Part shown: positions 53,871 through 64,000 of the stretch, piece by piece | Layout of the letters: every line of letters begins with the position of its first letter | Numbering within the stretch: position 1 is the stretch's first letter | Source of the DNA: Burhinus oedicnemus | Taxonomy: Eukaryota > Chordata > Aves > Charadriiformes > Burhinidae | DNA: 64,000 nucleotides | Reading direction: 5' to 3' | NCBI GenBank assembly: GCA_008921705.1 | Contig: VFFE01007724.1 | Coordinates: 3,644,153-3,708,152, forward strand | The notes under the pieces: generated by a model | Database searches by the model: none | What the model saw: the letters and a program-made list of their open reading frames with translations, nothing else | What the model was told of the DNA's origin: nothing | Made by a program: the position numbers and the translations under genes

Positions 53871-56800
53871 AGCATTTAAAAGTCTAAGCAATAGGGTTTT
53901 TTTATAGTAGTATGAGAGAACTCCTGTCTTTTTTTAAGAAAAATAATGCTTTTTTTAGGCAATGCTAATGCTTAACATCAGGCTAGATGAATATGTGTTT
54001 GAATAAAATGAGTATTCAGTCAATTGTATCATACAATGAAGTGGAGTCTTCTACGTTATTATTATCACATTTGCCATTATACTTTTACATAACATGTAAA
54101 CACAAAGAATTGGCTTAAAAGAAACACATTTTTTCTCCATTTAACTAAGCATATTTACCAAGATTATTGTTTTTTGACAAAATTAAAAATTATCATCATT
54201 ATAATTCCTCTATTCCAGTGCCAAAAATCACATCATGTGATGGGTAGCATGGCAGCGTGTCTTAAAATATTACTTTTTTTTTTCCCTTTTGCTCTATTTA
54301 GCATTCCTGAAAAGAAGTCTGCCCCTGTAGGGTGCTGCTGTGTTTGAAAAGAAATGGTAATTCAAGAAGATTGGAAATGAGTAGATGATTCAGTGAAGAT
54401 ATCTCCTTACCTCTTTTCCCTGTATTACGCACTTAGCATTCCTGAAAGGGGAAAAAAATATCCTGTATTTACAGATGTAATCTACCACAGTGGAAGTATC
54501 CCCACAATCTAACAATGCCACTGCAATTAGGCTAGAGCTTTTTCTTAAACAGGGCTGTAATCAAACCTGGATGCCTCTAACATCCACTCCTTTTAAAATA
54601 TACTTAGATACTCCCTACGATTACGTGCAGGTATCTGGTATTTCTCGGCTTGTCACAAAGGACACACAATAAAACTGTGTTTTAATATATTTAATTTTAT
54701 CACATCAGTTTGCTACTTTCAAACCACCTTGTGTTCTGAAATGATTTCTATGGTTTGGCAGGGAGTCTTTATGAACGCAACACTTACAAATTGGCCCATT
54801 GCTGAAAATCCTCTCAATGATTCAGAGGTTATTTATTAATTTCTGGGGAGAACAAAACTGGAGAAGGAAATACGCTTATGCTTCCAGAACAGCAATACTT
54901 CAATCATTTCTAGCAAATTAGGAATGACGTGGTTAATTTTTACGGTGCAGTACTGTTCTCACTGAAAGGATGATAACAATATTCAAGCCATCCTAGCTTT
55001 GCAAAGTATAAAACAGTCTAATGGTTGCCATTCAGCATAATACGCATTATGACAGTATTCGTTCACAGAGGAAAGGTAAGATTTTCCAGAATCATTTAGG
55101 AACGTGACTTCTATTGATTCTGTTAAATGTCAACAGTGTTTTCATACAAATCCATATTTATTCCTTTCTCACTCTTTCTTTTAAGGCTCCAGATAAGAGA
55201 AGGTCACACAGCTGAGACCATATAATACAGGCATCCAGTGTGAGCTGCCATTATTTTCTTTTGTCAAAGGCACTGTTACAAGAAATAAGGGTCTGTGGGC
55301 ATGCAGAATGAGAACAACTCTTCAGGGGGGGCTGGACACACTGCATACATGCACATGGCCGGTGCAGCTGGGCACTGAACTTGATACGGTCACCGTACGT
55401 ACGCAGCACGCTCTCCAGAGCTTTGGGAAAGTTTGTGGGTACGCTGTTTCAAAAAGCTCATGCCAGAACCATGCCAGAAATTAAATGATCCAGATTAAGA
55501 CCTGACTGCTTTACATTCATGGATATCTCACACCCAAAGCAATTACTGCGTAGAATATGACAGTGAAAATTAAAGATGAACTCTGCACCCTCCCACACCT
55601 TACAGTAGGAAGTTTTCACAAAATTATGCTTTAGGCAAGGCCTGTCTGGTGAAGCCAAGAAAATGGTTTTAACATTTTCTAAATGTCCCTTTCTCTTTTC
55701 TAAGTTGCTGTTTCTCCTTGAGACTTTCACAGTCCCAGGGACAGCCTCAGACTCTTCTCCTGCGCTATGTTTATTCAATACAGAGACAGTTGCAGCATTG
55801 TATGACTTATCACAATGAGCCCACAAGACTTGCATGTTAAATATTGACAACCAAATAATCATAACAAGCCATTCACCAGGAAAAGAGTGAAAGAAGTGGA
55901 AAAAAACCACTCAAAAAACAACTGATAAGCTGTGTGAAAGCATTATCTCATCTCAAAGGTCCATCCATAAATAGAAAACTAAATTCATCACTTGTTCCCT
56001 GAATTAGTGGCTCAGCTTTAAGGGATAAATTAATCAAATTATTCTAGAAAGAAAATAAGACGACTCATTTCAAAATTCAGAGGTTCAAGAGACTGTGAGT
56101 TACAGATGTCTCATCTTTACCTGATTTCACAGTAATTTGCTGGGTTAAAACTCACTGAAGACAAAGGAAAGGGTTTCGCTTATTTAAATTAGCCTTGAGA
56201 CATATTATAAACACATAATATCTAATCTTATGACCAGTTAGCTTCTCATTTCCTTTATATCTTTGTACATCACTGACGCTAATGGTGTTTGAATGGCATA
56301 AAGTGCTCAGCGAAATGAGGCCGAGGCTTGGAAGACCGTTGCTGTGCTGGGGTTGGGGGCTCACTGCTAAGTCAGGCACCTACAGCTGAAAGGAAGACAC
56401 ACATTTGCTGATTAGGCCCAAAATCCATTTAAAGACTCACTCGTGCTATGACACCCATAGGAAATTAAAAAGTTTTAGTACGTAGATAAAATGCAATAAT
56501 AATAGTAAAAAAAGCTCAATTTTTACTCTTTCATCAGAATGTAGCTAACCACAACTTCAAGTTTACTTGACCTTGAAATAAAAACATCTTGTACCATCCC
56601 TTTGTCCAGGAGCAACCTCCTTCCCCACTAGTTATGTTCAATCTTCTCATTTCAGTGTGGTGGGGCAGAGAGCTACTCCTGCATACAGCCAGATCATAGC
56701 GAAGAAACTGTTTTACAGAAAAATGTGGTTTGGCAGGGAGCTTAATTTTTTAACCAGTCACTCCATTGGAGGTTAGGAAACTATAGAACACAGTCAAGAA

Positions 56801-59800
56801 AGAGAAGGAAACTAGAATTATGCCAAGCAGAAATATCACTTTATAGTTATCCCGTGTTTCCAACGATAGCGTATTTTCACAAACACAAGAGACAAAAACA
56901 AAAGGAAGGAACCAATTCTCCTCAAGTTGCTCTTCATGTAAAGTCATTGATGTGACTGGAGATATCAAAATGTAGAAGTCGACACCATTGTAGGAGAATT
57001 AGTCTTGAAGCTGGCAAACTGAAGGAAATCCTGAATAATTGGTGCGTATTTTAAGGAAACGTACAGTGCCAAAAAAAGAAGTGGGATTGCATCAGGTATG
57101 TGATTTGTAGTCACAAAAGTACAAGCTTCGCCAGAAGTCTTAGAGGCATTTTTTGTTGTTGCCATTAGAAGGGAATTCACTCTGAAGGTTAAAAACAATA
57201 TTTGTATAAAATACCAGTCTCCAAAGCAAGCCTCACCAGCACTGAACTGTTTTACAGCTCCCTCCTCAAATTTGTTCTCCAGAATGCATATGTACATACA
57301 ATTCCCCTCCATATACTACATGATGCCAGCCAGCAACCGGGCGGAGAACAAAAGATGGACTTCTTCCTTCCCTTCCCTCTCCATGCTGATCTCTTGAATA
57401 AACTGTTATTTTTCTCCAGCAGAGCACACCACCCCCTTGCCCCAAAGGAAGACATGGTGTATATCCCCGTGTCGCGTGTACTTGCTGAGTTGCTTAGTGC
57501 CGACTGAGCGGGGCAGCTGGGAGCGTGCGATTCTCTAATCCATCCACCTTAGCTGGTGGCTGCGTTTCTCTTCCTGAGCATTAAACTGGCTTGTTTTGGT
57601 CTGTCAAGAAAAAAAGCTTAGCAATGTACAGTGTGTGTGTTGAGTCACAACACAGGGCAGCTCTGTGCGCTACTGATGGTTACCCAGCGCCCTGCTCCTG
57701 TCAGTGCCTTTGAAAATCTTTTCTAATGAATCCTCTCTTAAGTAATCGCTCTGCCAAATATCAGTTGTCTAGAAGAGCTTGGTTTTTAACAAAAGGTCAA
57801 ACAAAATTGCGATGAAAGCCCTAGGGAGACTCGCAAAAGGTCACTTAAGACAAAGGGGATTCCCAGCTGAATACAGGTTTCACCATAGTGTATATATTCT
57901 GTGGGTTACCTTTTCAGAGAAAAGCTTTAATTCATAGTCAAAATTAATGCTTATAATTTTCTGTGCACAATCATCCGTACCCCCAGTAAATGAAACCGTC
58001 ACAGCCAGCTATGTGATCTGCAGGCTGTTACTCAGGCCTCCAAGTAAAACACTCGATTCCACAACTGCATTACTTATGACGGCAAATAAAGTTGCAAGGT
58101 GATGATGCTTACGGAACTGTAGCGGCCTGTTTATGTGAAGACCTGGACTCAAGAAATGTATTTTCAGTTCTATGCTTGTGGAGCTGGATGAGCATTTCAG
58201 AGTGAATAATTCATTTGATTCATTTAGGGCCATCACCGGTTTACAAAATTCCTTTGTGCTGACTTCTTTGGCCACTTTGTTCATTATTTGAAGTTACGGA
58301 ACAGATGGTTTGTTCACATATATTTCTGCCTAATGATTGCTCATAAACTCTCTGTCCTGGATAGTGCTTTGAATATTTGCTATGCAGGCTCTGTGACTGG
58401 ATTTTTAACTCACATAACGCATGGACTGGATTCCCAATTCACTCTTTTTTTGCATAAGCTAACTAAATATTTTCCCAAACCACAGAATATCTTCAAGAAA
58501 GTGAGGGTGAAAGCATCTGGTTTAAGACAAAGCTTCTTAAAGATATGTGCAACTTTCAATTTGTGAATAGTCTAACGAAAGCTATGAAAATTCAGACATT
58601 CATGTACAGATACTTAAGCACTTGCTTGGATCGAAAGAAAGGAACTAATGAAACTGTCTACCAAGCAAAATGAGGCTCAATAAAGCATTTAGAAAATGCA
58701 AGTAAGTGGAATAAAAGATGTCTGTGAAGTAAGCAAACACTGTTTTCTTTTCTGTTCTCACAAATTTTACTATTATTGCCAGGAGAGGGACAGAGCTGGC
58801 CCAACAGGATGCCACGATTTTAACTGGAACGATGACAGCTCTCCTAGATGAAGCTGAGCCCTTCAAATGAATGGTGTCTGTTTAAACCAGGTAAGAATTT
58901 GGGCAAATTGGCTGTTGCTGAACCATATACAAAATTGCTGTGAAAAAACCTAGCAAGCATGATTCCTCACTAAGTCCGTATAAGAACAAACAACAGTGAT
59001 CCAATCAGGCTTACATTTTACTACTAATGATGTGTTTATAGATATTTACCTCTGCAACAGTTTCAGAGACTGTATCTTGAATTGCTATTAGTGCCTTTCT
59101 TCACTGATTAATAAAGAGTGAAGCTGCTGAGATGTAGTTTCCACTCGTTTTTATATCAGTGTAACATTGCCACCTACAGGACTCACAGCACAGAAGCTCC
59201 GTTACTTGAAGACTAATTTTACAATCAAGGAATAGAAACCACTGAAGTTGAAAATGTAAGTGTCCAAAATTAGCCCTGTTTGATCAGCCTGACAAACTGC
59301 TATTTTACAAATTATCCAGTAATAGCATGGCTCACCAACAAAAGCAGTATATTAAACTACCATCTAGCAAGTTATAAAGCTCAGGGATTTTGTTTAATCT
59401 AGTTGAATTATGCATTAGGACAAAAAGAAACAATTATTAAGTACAAGGGGCTTCTAATTTAGTTGCTCATCAGAAATTGACATAAGTTACATTTTCATGC
59501 TGTCATACAAAAATTTCATTATTTTCTATTCTACAGACGATTCAGAGAAATCTTTCTCAGCATCTGTCTGTCTTCTCATCTTTGAAAAAGGATTTAGGCA
59601 ACACAAATCGTTATTCAACACACTAGACTATGGATATCCCTTCACAAGAACAAAATATACTGTCCAGAGAGTGAAATTGCACATATGCAAGTGCTTAATT
59701 TTGGGCAGCTGTTTAATTTTAACCCCACTGTTTAATCTCTGTCCTAAAGACACAATATTTGTGATTTTCAAGATGGCCTCAATTCATGTAGAGATCTTAG

Positions 59801-60361
59801 TCTTCTAGAGTTAACTCTGAAGCTTGTTTCACAACATTTAACATTCTTCTAATGAAAGAAAAAGTTTTCAGGGCTCAAATGCTGTGTTAGCTGACCAAGC
59901 ACCCAAAGAAACACCACAAATGGGGGTGATACGTTATTGAGGAGCACTGAATTAGGGCTGCTTCACTGAAATCTCTTTCAGTGTGACAAGGAAAAAAAAC
60001 AGAATTAAACAGTGATCAATAAGTACTGGGGGAAAGCTGGAGAGGTCATAGGAGGCAACTTGAATGAAATAATCTAATTGAAAGTGTGATCTTTGATGTC
60101 AGAAAAAGTGGTTATTGACTTTAATTCAAAGAAGACAGAATGCTGCAAGACATTTTCATTTTTGAGAATCGAAGAAAAAAGTAAATCAGAGGGGAAAAGA
60201 ATCAGCAGCAATAAAACAGACAAGAGATCTAAAATTTGAGATGGACAAATGTCATAAATTTGAACATTAGCACGCTAAGATGGCTCTCTAGTTGTTGGGA
60301 ACCACTAGATGAATTTTGCTTCCTTAATTTATATGTAGGAAAAAACCCCACAGCCAGCTGC
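53871..60361. other. Non-coding sequence, no gene seen
   Basis: No exon or RNA gene was recognised. The longest open frame of the window, 150 codons on the minus strand (55458-55910), has a hydrophobic start and a mixed charged middle but no known domain, and no clear splice or promoter context. Several other minus-strand frames follow at 56152-58866; one, at 56750-56968, encodes a hydrophobic segment that could span a membrane. They are in different frames and I find no convincing way to join them. G7 lies at 55325-55331, and a locally CpG-rich patch (seven CpG) at about 57468-57531. Confidence 0.45.
59168..59180 (-). promoter_or_regulatory. CTCF-like core motif
   Basis: On the minus strand the sequence reads CCTGTAGGTGGCA, which departs from the CTCF core consensus at about one position (T at the third base). 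CTCF sites anchor chromatin loops. A single core match of this quality is expected occasionally by chance, and the flanks give no further support. Confidence 0.2.
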
Positions 60362-60389
60362 AAAAAAAAAAAAAAAAAAAAAAAAAAAA
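60362..60389 (+). repeat. Poly(A) run of 28
   Basis: Twenty-eight uninterrupted A, followed by G, AAAA, G and eight more A. The 150 bases before it show no sign of a processed gene copy, so it is best read as a mononucleotide microsatellite. It creates a spurious lysine-rich open frame at 60236-60589. Confidence 0.9.
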
Positions 60390-60394
60390 GAAAA

Positions 60395-62286
60395 GAAAAA
60401 AAATCACATGGACCCAAGCTGAACATATTTTCATTTTTCAGTTCAGTGGTCAAACTAGAAAATCGATTCTGTTCACAACTCTATCTAGACATCCTTAGTC
60501 CAGGAGACACATTTCTGGAGCAGAATGGGGAGGCAGGGGTAGTTTTGCTGCATGCAGAGGCACGTTCTGGTTTCAGGTTTCCCTTCTGACAGCTTCACGC
60601 TGGTCTAGTTGAGACAAACAGATGACAAAAAAGCTGATTTATTTCCATTTCAAAACTGGCAGTCTCCCATACTTAAGGATAGTAATAAGGCTGTTAGCAG
60701 GGGGTTGTCAGCATTAAGATATTAAGACCGTTAAGAGACTTTCCAGATTGAGCTGATGTCAGTTAATACTTGAAGCCAGCAGCTGAGCTGTGAACAGACA
60801 GCATCCGCAACAATGCTGACGATGTCAAGGAGGGCACAAATTTATATGTTATCCTGCCACTTAGTTTGCCCCACCTGACTCTGTACTGGTATAACACTAT
60901 AGGTTTCAGAGAACGATGCAGAAGAAACTCTTATCTCTGCTACAGCCAAGAATTGTCAGACACGTTCGGATAATATGCCTCGGCAGTGTGGAGTCCTGGG
61001 AGAGTCTCAATGATGAGACTTGTCACTATGGAAGCTTTGACCAGGATACCGTCAGTAACCACCTTACTACTGACACAAAAAGAAGCAGGTGGCTCTCTAG
61101 ACATGAATCCTTAGATAACCATGGTGGTAGCCTGGCTCACGATGTCTAGAGGACATGGTGGCAGCAGTGTTGTACTCCCTTGGTGAGGCTCTGCTGTTAC
61201 TAAACTAATAGTAGAAAAATAATAATAAATTAATGTCTTGAGAATGCTCATGGAGTGTTTTCAGGACCATTTAATTGCCTTGCATAAAAACTCAAGCCCT
61301 TATTAGCAGGAATGTTGATAGAAAACAAATTTTAATTTCAGGTCTATGTTGATTATAGAATTTACATGATGCTTGGGAATTACCAGTTGCCTAAAAATTA
61401 ATTGTGAATAAACTTACATTTCAGAGTGTATTCCTTGTAGATGATATGTCTTAGAATTTTTAAATTATTTGCAGAAGAAAAACAATTTAAAAATTATTAA
61501 ATAAGCCACTGTATGCCATTGTTTCATTATGCTATAGAAGCAGTAATTATATATTAAAGAAGGGCTAATAGACTCCAGGCTTTGGTTTGCACTGTTGTAG
61601 GCACTTAAAAATACACTCAGAGACAGCCTCCCCCTCTGCCTCCTCAATATCTCCTACTTAGAAGAGATAATTCTCATTGTGCCCTTAGGTGGGATGGACA
61701 TTCACGCTCAACGGGTGCTTAGAGGAACACACTTAACATCACACTGGTGTCTACAGCTATGCCCAGGAAAGTGTCTGGAAGTCTACCCTCACACCTTCCC
61801 CAAGCTATCTTCCCTCTTTTGCGATCTTCAGAAGTCTTTCCTATTTTAATTTTTAAAATGCTACTGAAAGACCATACATTCACACGTTCTAGATGCCAAA
61901 ATGCTTTACAGAAGTTAAGGCGGTTATAAAGTCAACAGATACAGAGAGGGGCGAGAAATTCAGAGCTATAAAAAAAGGCGATAAAGATACTTACACCTTC
62001 AATTCCCTAAGGAAGTTAATAAGGTGGAAAGATGGCCAGAGGTCACGGCTGGTGACTGGCACCGGAGTGGTGAGGGCTCCCGCATGAGAAGTGGCAGGTC
62101 TGTGAGGTTAGGAAGGGGTTGCTGACATGAGCCTGGAAAAAGACGAGGGAGAGAGGTTGGAAGCAACAGAGGTTAGGCAGGAGCACACATCTGTTGCATA
62201 TTTTATAATGACATACACCAGGAAGGCAGGGTACCTACAGCACCAGCTCAGCAGAGGTCTTGAAAAATGAGGCTGCTCCTTGTGTG
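60395..62286. other. Non-coding sequence, no gene seen
   Basis: No recognised gene or repeat. The small open frame at 60916-61149 (77 codons) has ordinary-looking amino-acid composition but no family resemblance. Around 62030-62090 the sequence becomes richer in GC, leading into the CpG-dense patch that follows. Confidence 0.5.
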
Positions 62287-62452
62287 CGCTGCTGACTGTG
62301 CCACGGGGTGTACGGCTCGCTGTGCCCGCCTGCGTTCCTCTGCGCCGTGCCGTCTCCAGTCCCCGGCCAGCTACCGGCAGCTCAGCCCACAGCCAAGGAG
62401 ACTCCAGCCTCCCGCTGCCCCTGTTTGTTTGGTGCGTTGGATTTATTTTACG
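62287..62452. promoter_or_regulatory. Small CpG-dense, GC-rich patch
   Basis: I count 14 CpG dinucleotides in about 166 bases, against roughly one per 100 bases or fewer in the surrounding DNA. All three plus-strand frames are open across much of it, which is simply a result of high GC. It is shorter than a standard CpG island (200 bp or more). It could be a weak promoter, an enhancer, or the remnant of a GC-rich exon or repeat. No TATA box or clear splice signal pairs with it. Confidence 0.35.
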
Positions 62453-62896
62453 CAGCCTTTCTGATGTGCAATGTCCTAAGCTCTAGGTACACATTGCCAG
62501 TTCAATCCAGCAGGTAAAGGGGTGTAACTTTTTACCCGAATCTTGTTTCTCTGACTATTACTTTATTATCTACCCAGCAGATATATTAAGCTCTTCATTA
62601 AAAGTACCTGTCCTATTGAGACTGACTGCCGTGATTTAGTACAGGCTGGATGTTGTAAAGTCCATGGAGCTCACGCAATTCCGGTGAATTAGAGGCGGTG
62701 AGAAGTCCTTGCCAATCTATTGCTGCCTCTGCCCTGATCCCAATTCAATTGCTTGTAAGTCACCACGTGGAAGCAGAATAATGATGCTCTGACCACTGTA
62801 ACCTTGGGCAGTTAGGCTGGAATATGGTAAAATCACAGTACCCAAGGTCGTGATAAATGCCTGTTCTTGAGTAGGCAATGAATAACTCTGCATTAC
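62453..62896. other. Non-coding sequence, no gene seen
   Basis: Ordinary AT-rich sequence follows the CpG patch. A donor-like CAG|GTAAAG lies near 62512, without a partner acceptor that I trust. Confidence 0.5.
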
Positions 62897-62925
62897 AATT
62901 GTAAAATATGTGATATTTTACAATT
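62897..62925. repeat. Perfect 13-bp inverted repeat with 3-base loop
   Basis: AATTGTAAAATAT (62897-62909) and ATATTTTACAATT (62913-62925) are exact reverse complements separated by GTG. The AT-rich arms could extrude as a cruciform or fold as a hairpin in RNA. A further ATATTTTACAT-like segment follows at 62927-62937. No gene is nearby for which it could act as a terminator, and the window is not bacterial. Confidence 0.88.
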
Positions 62926-64000
62926 TATATTTTACATAAAAAATGAACTTCTACTGGGCCTTTGGGAAAAACTTGCAAACGCTTGGTTAGCATTCAGTCT
63001 GCTAATCCCAGAGATGGATTGGACACCATTAAATAGAACAAAAATGTTACTGAATAAACAGTTAAGGCTAATGGCTTTCTATGCCAGAGAGGAAATAAAT
63101 TATCCAACATGAGATGTTGTATTAGCCATATCACAGAATTGTTAGATAAAATAGGGGAGTCAAAAGCTGTTATAGGAAAATGAGGTAGTATCTAACTGCA
63201 TTCTTGAAAACAGAGAGAGGCTAATTAGAGAGAGAAAAAAATATATTTAAAACATGATTGCTCTTACTGGGATCAAAGACGCCCTCAGATGATGAGCAAA
63301 AGGGCAGTCCTAAACAGAAACCCTAGGGAGCCTAAAAGCAGTGAGCCAAAGGAAACTTTTATTTTAATGCCTGTGGGGAGCAGAACCTGCTTTGTAACAG
63401 ATGGTCCCTGTCTGCCTTCTGACATCTTTAGCAGAATTAATCTGAGGCATGTTTGTGCTCAACTTTCCTTTATTCTCTGCCTGAGAACCACAACACAACC
63501 ACTTCTACACAGCTTCCATTGGAATAAAGGTTCATTCACACAGACATCCAGGACGTGTAGCCAGGGCATGAGAATCTGTCCTAGCATGGTTAAAACATTT
63601 GATTTACATCCATTCAGAGGCATTACAGTTTGATAAAAATAATGGCAACTAATTCTCATGCAGGCTGTTTGGATATTCACAGCTACTACCAGGTCCTGCC
63701 TTATCATGAATGAACAAGGCGTAGTGCTATCACAGAAGGAAACCCCAGCAGCAGATGGGACAGCAGAACATGTACAACCACAGAAGGAAGGAAGAGGCTA
63801 CAGCAGGACCCTACGTGCTACAGTCTAAAAGAATGCACTTTCTTCATTTTGGAAGGCTTACCCATTTTTCTTTGATAGCGATACATTGCACAACTGTGCA
63901 GTTTTTTTCTAATCAATGCCAGTTCTCTACAAACGTTAGTCTCCTCAGCAGCCTTCGAGGTGGGCGATTTCACAATTTTACATGTAAGAAGTGAGATTCA
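62926..64000. other. Non-coding sequence, no gene seen
   Basis: No gene, RNA or transposon was recognised. The longest frame, 114 codons on the plus strand (63289-63633), overlaps an open frame on the opposite strand and has no known motif. Confidence 0.5.

Noticed and set aside
55199..55214. AAGGTCACACAGC-like phrase resembling the 3' part of a MIR SINE
   Set aside because: Only about 13 bases match and the flanks do not continue the family; treated as chance.
56750..57455. Series of minus-strand open frames, one with a membrane-like hydrophobic segment
   Set aside because: The frames differ, overlap or lack joining splice sites, and AT-rich DNA often yields hydrophobic chance peptides.
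60236..60589. 117-codon frame with a long lysine run
   Set aside because: The lysines are a translation of the A28 microsatellite.
1..64000. Bacterial-style systems (operons, CRISPR, phage, toxin-antitoxin) and tRNA genes
   Set aside because: The sequence is vertebrate in character. No repeat-spacer array, ribosome-binding-site-spaced genes or tRNA box B pattern was seen.

Overview
This window looks like an ordinary stretch of bird (avian) nuclear genome: intergenic DNA or the interior of a very long intron. The main evidence is a degraded CR1 non-LTR retrotransposon on the minus strand (about 18348-19425). CR1 is the dominant interspersed repeat of bird genomes, and this copy has the typical short 3' end. 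The rest is AT-rich, CpG-poor, single-copy-looking DNA with mononucleotide runs and short microsatellites, as expected for vertebrate non-coding sequence. I cannot name the species, chromosome or host locus.

I found no functional protein-coding gene. Apart from the retrotransposon remnant, every open reading frame is short (150 codons or fewer), matches no family I know, and is about as long as chance allows in 64 kb of AT-rich DNA. I saw no tRNA, rRNA, CRISPR array, operon, phage or plasmid feature.

Layout. 1-11480: non-coding, with one 24-bp near-palindrome (3083-3106). 11481-14760: AT-rich, homeodomain-site-rich sequence that reads like developmental non-coding elements, including a tandem pair of POU/octamer-like sites (14703-14737) and one possible exon (12820-13056). 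14761-18347: non-coding. 18348-19425: the CR1 remnant. 19426-40172: non-coding, with a close match to the recursive-splice-site consensus (35901-35927) and a purine-rich block (37141-37560). 40173-40478: a two-copy tandem duplication of a unit of about 153 bp, roughly 90% identical. 40479-64000: non-coding, with a probable ancient SINE-like relic (53700-53870) carrying a G-quadruplex motif, a CTCF-like site, a 28-base A run, a small CpG-dense patch (62287-62452) and a perfect 13-bp hairpin (62897-62925).

No new multi-gene system is visible. The items most worth a second look are the recursive-splice-site match, the tandem duplication, the spaced POU-like pair and the possible exon. Each needs alignment or RNA data to decide.
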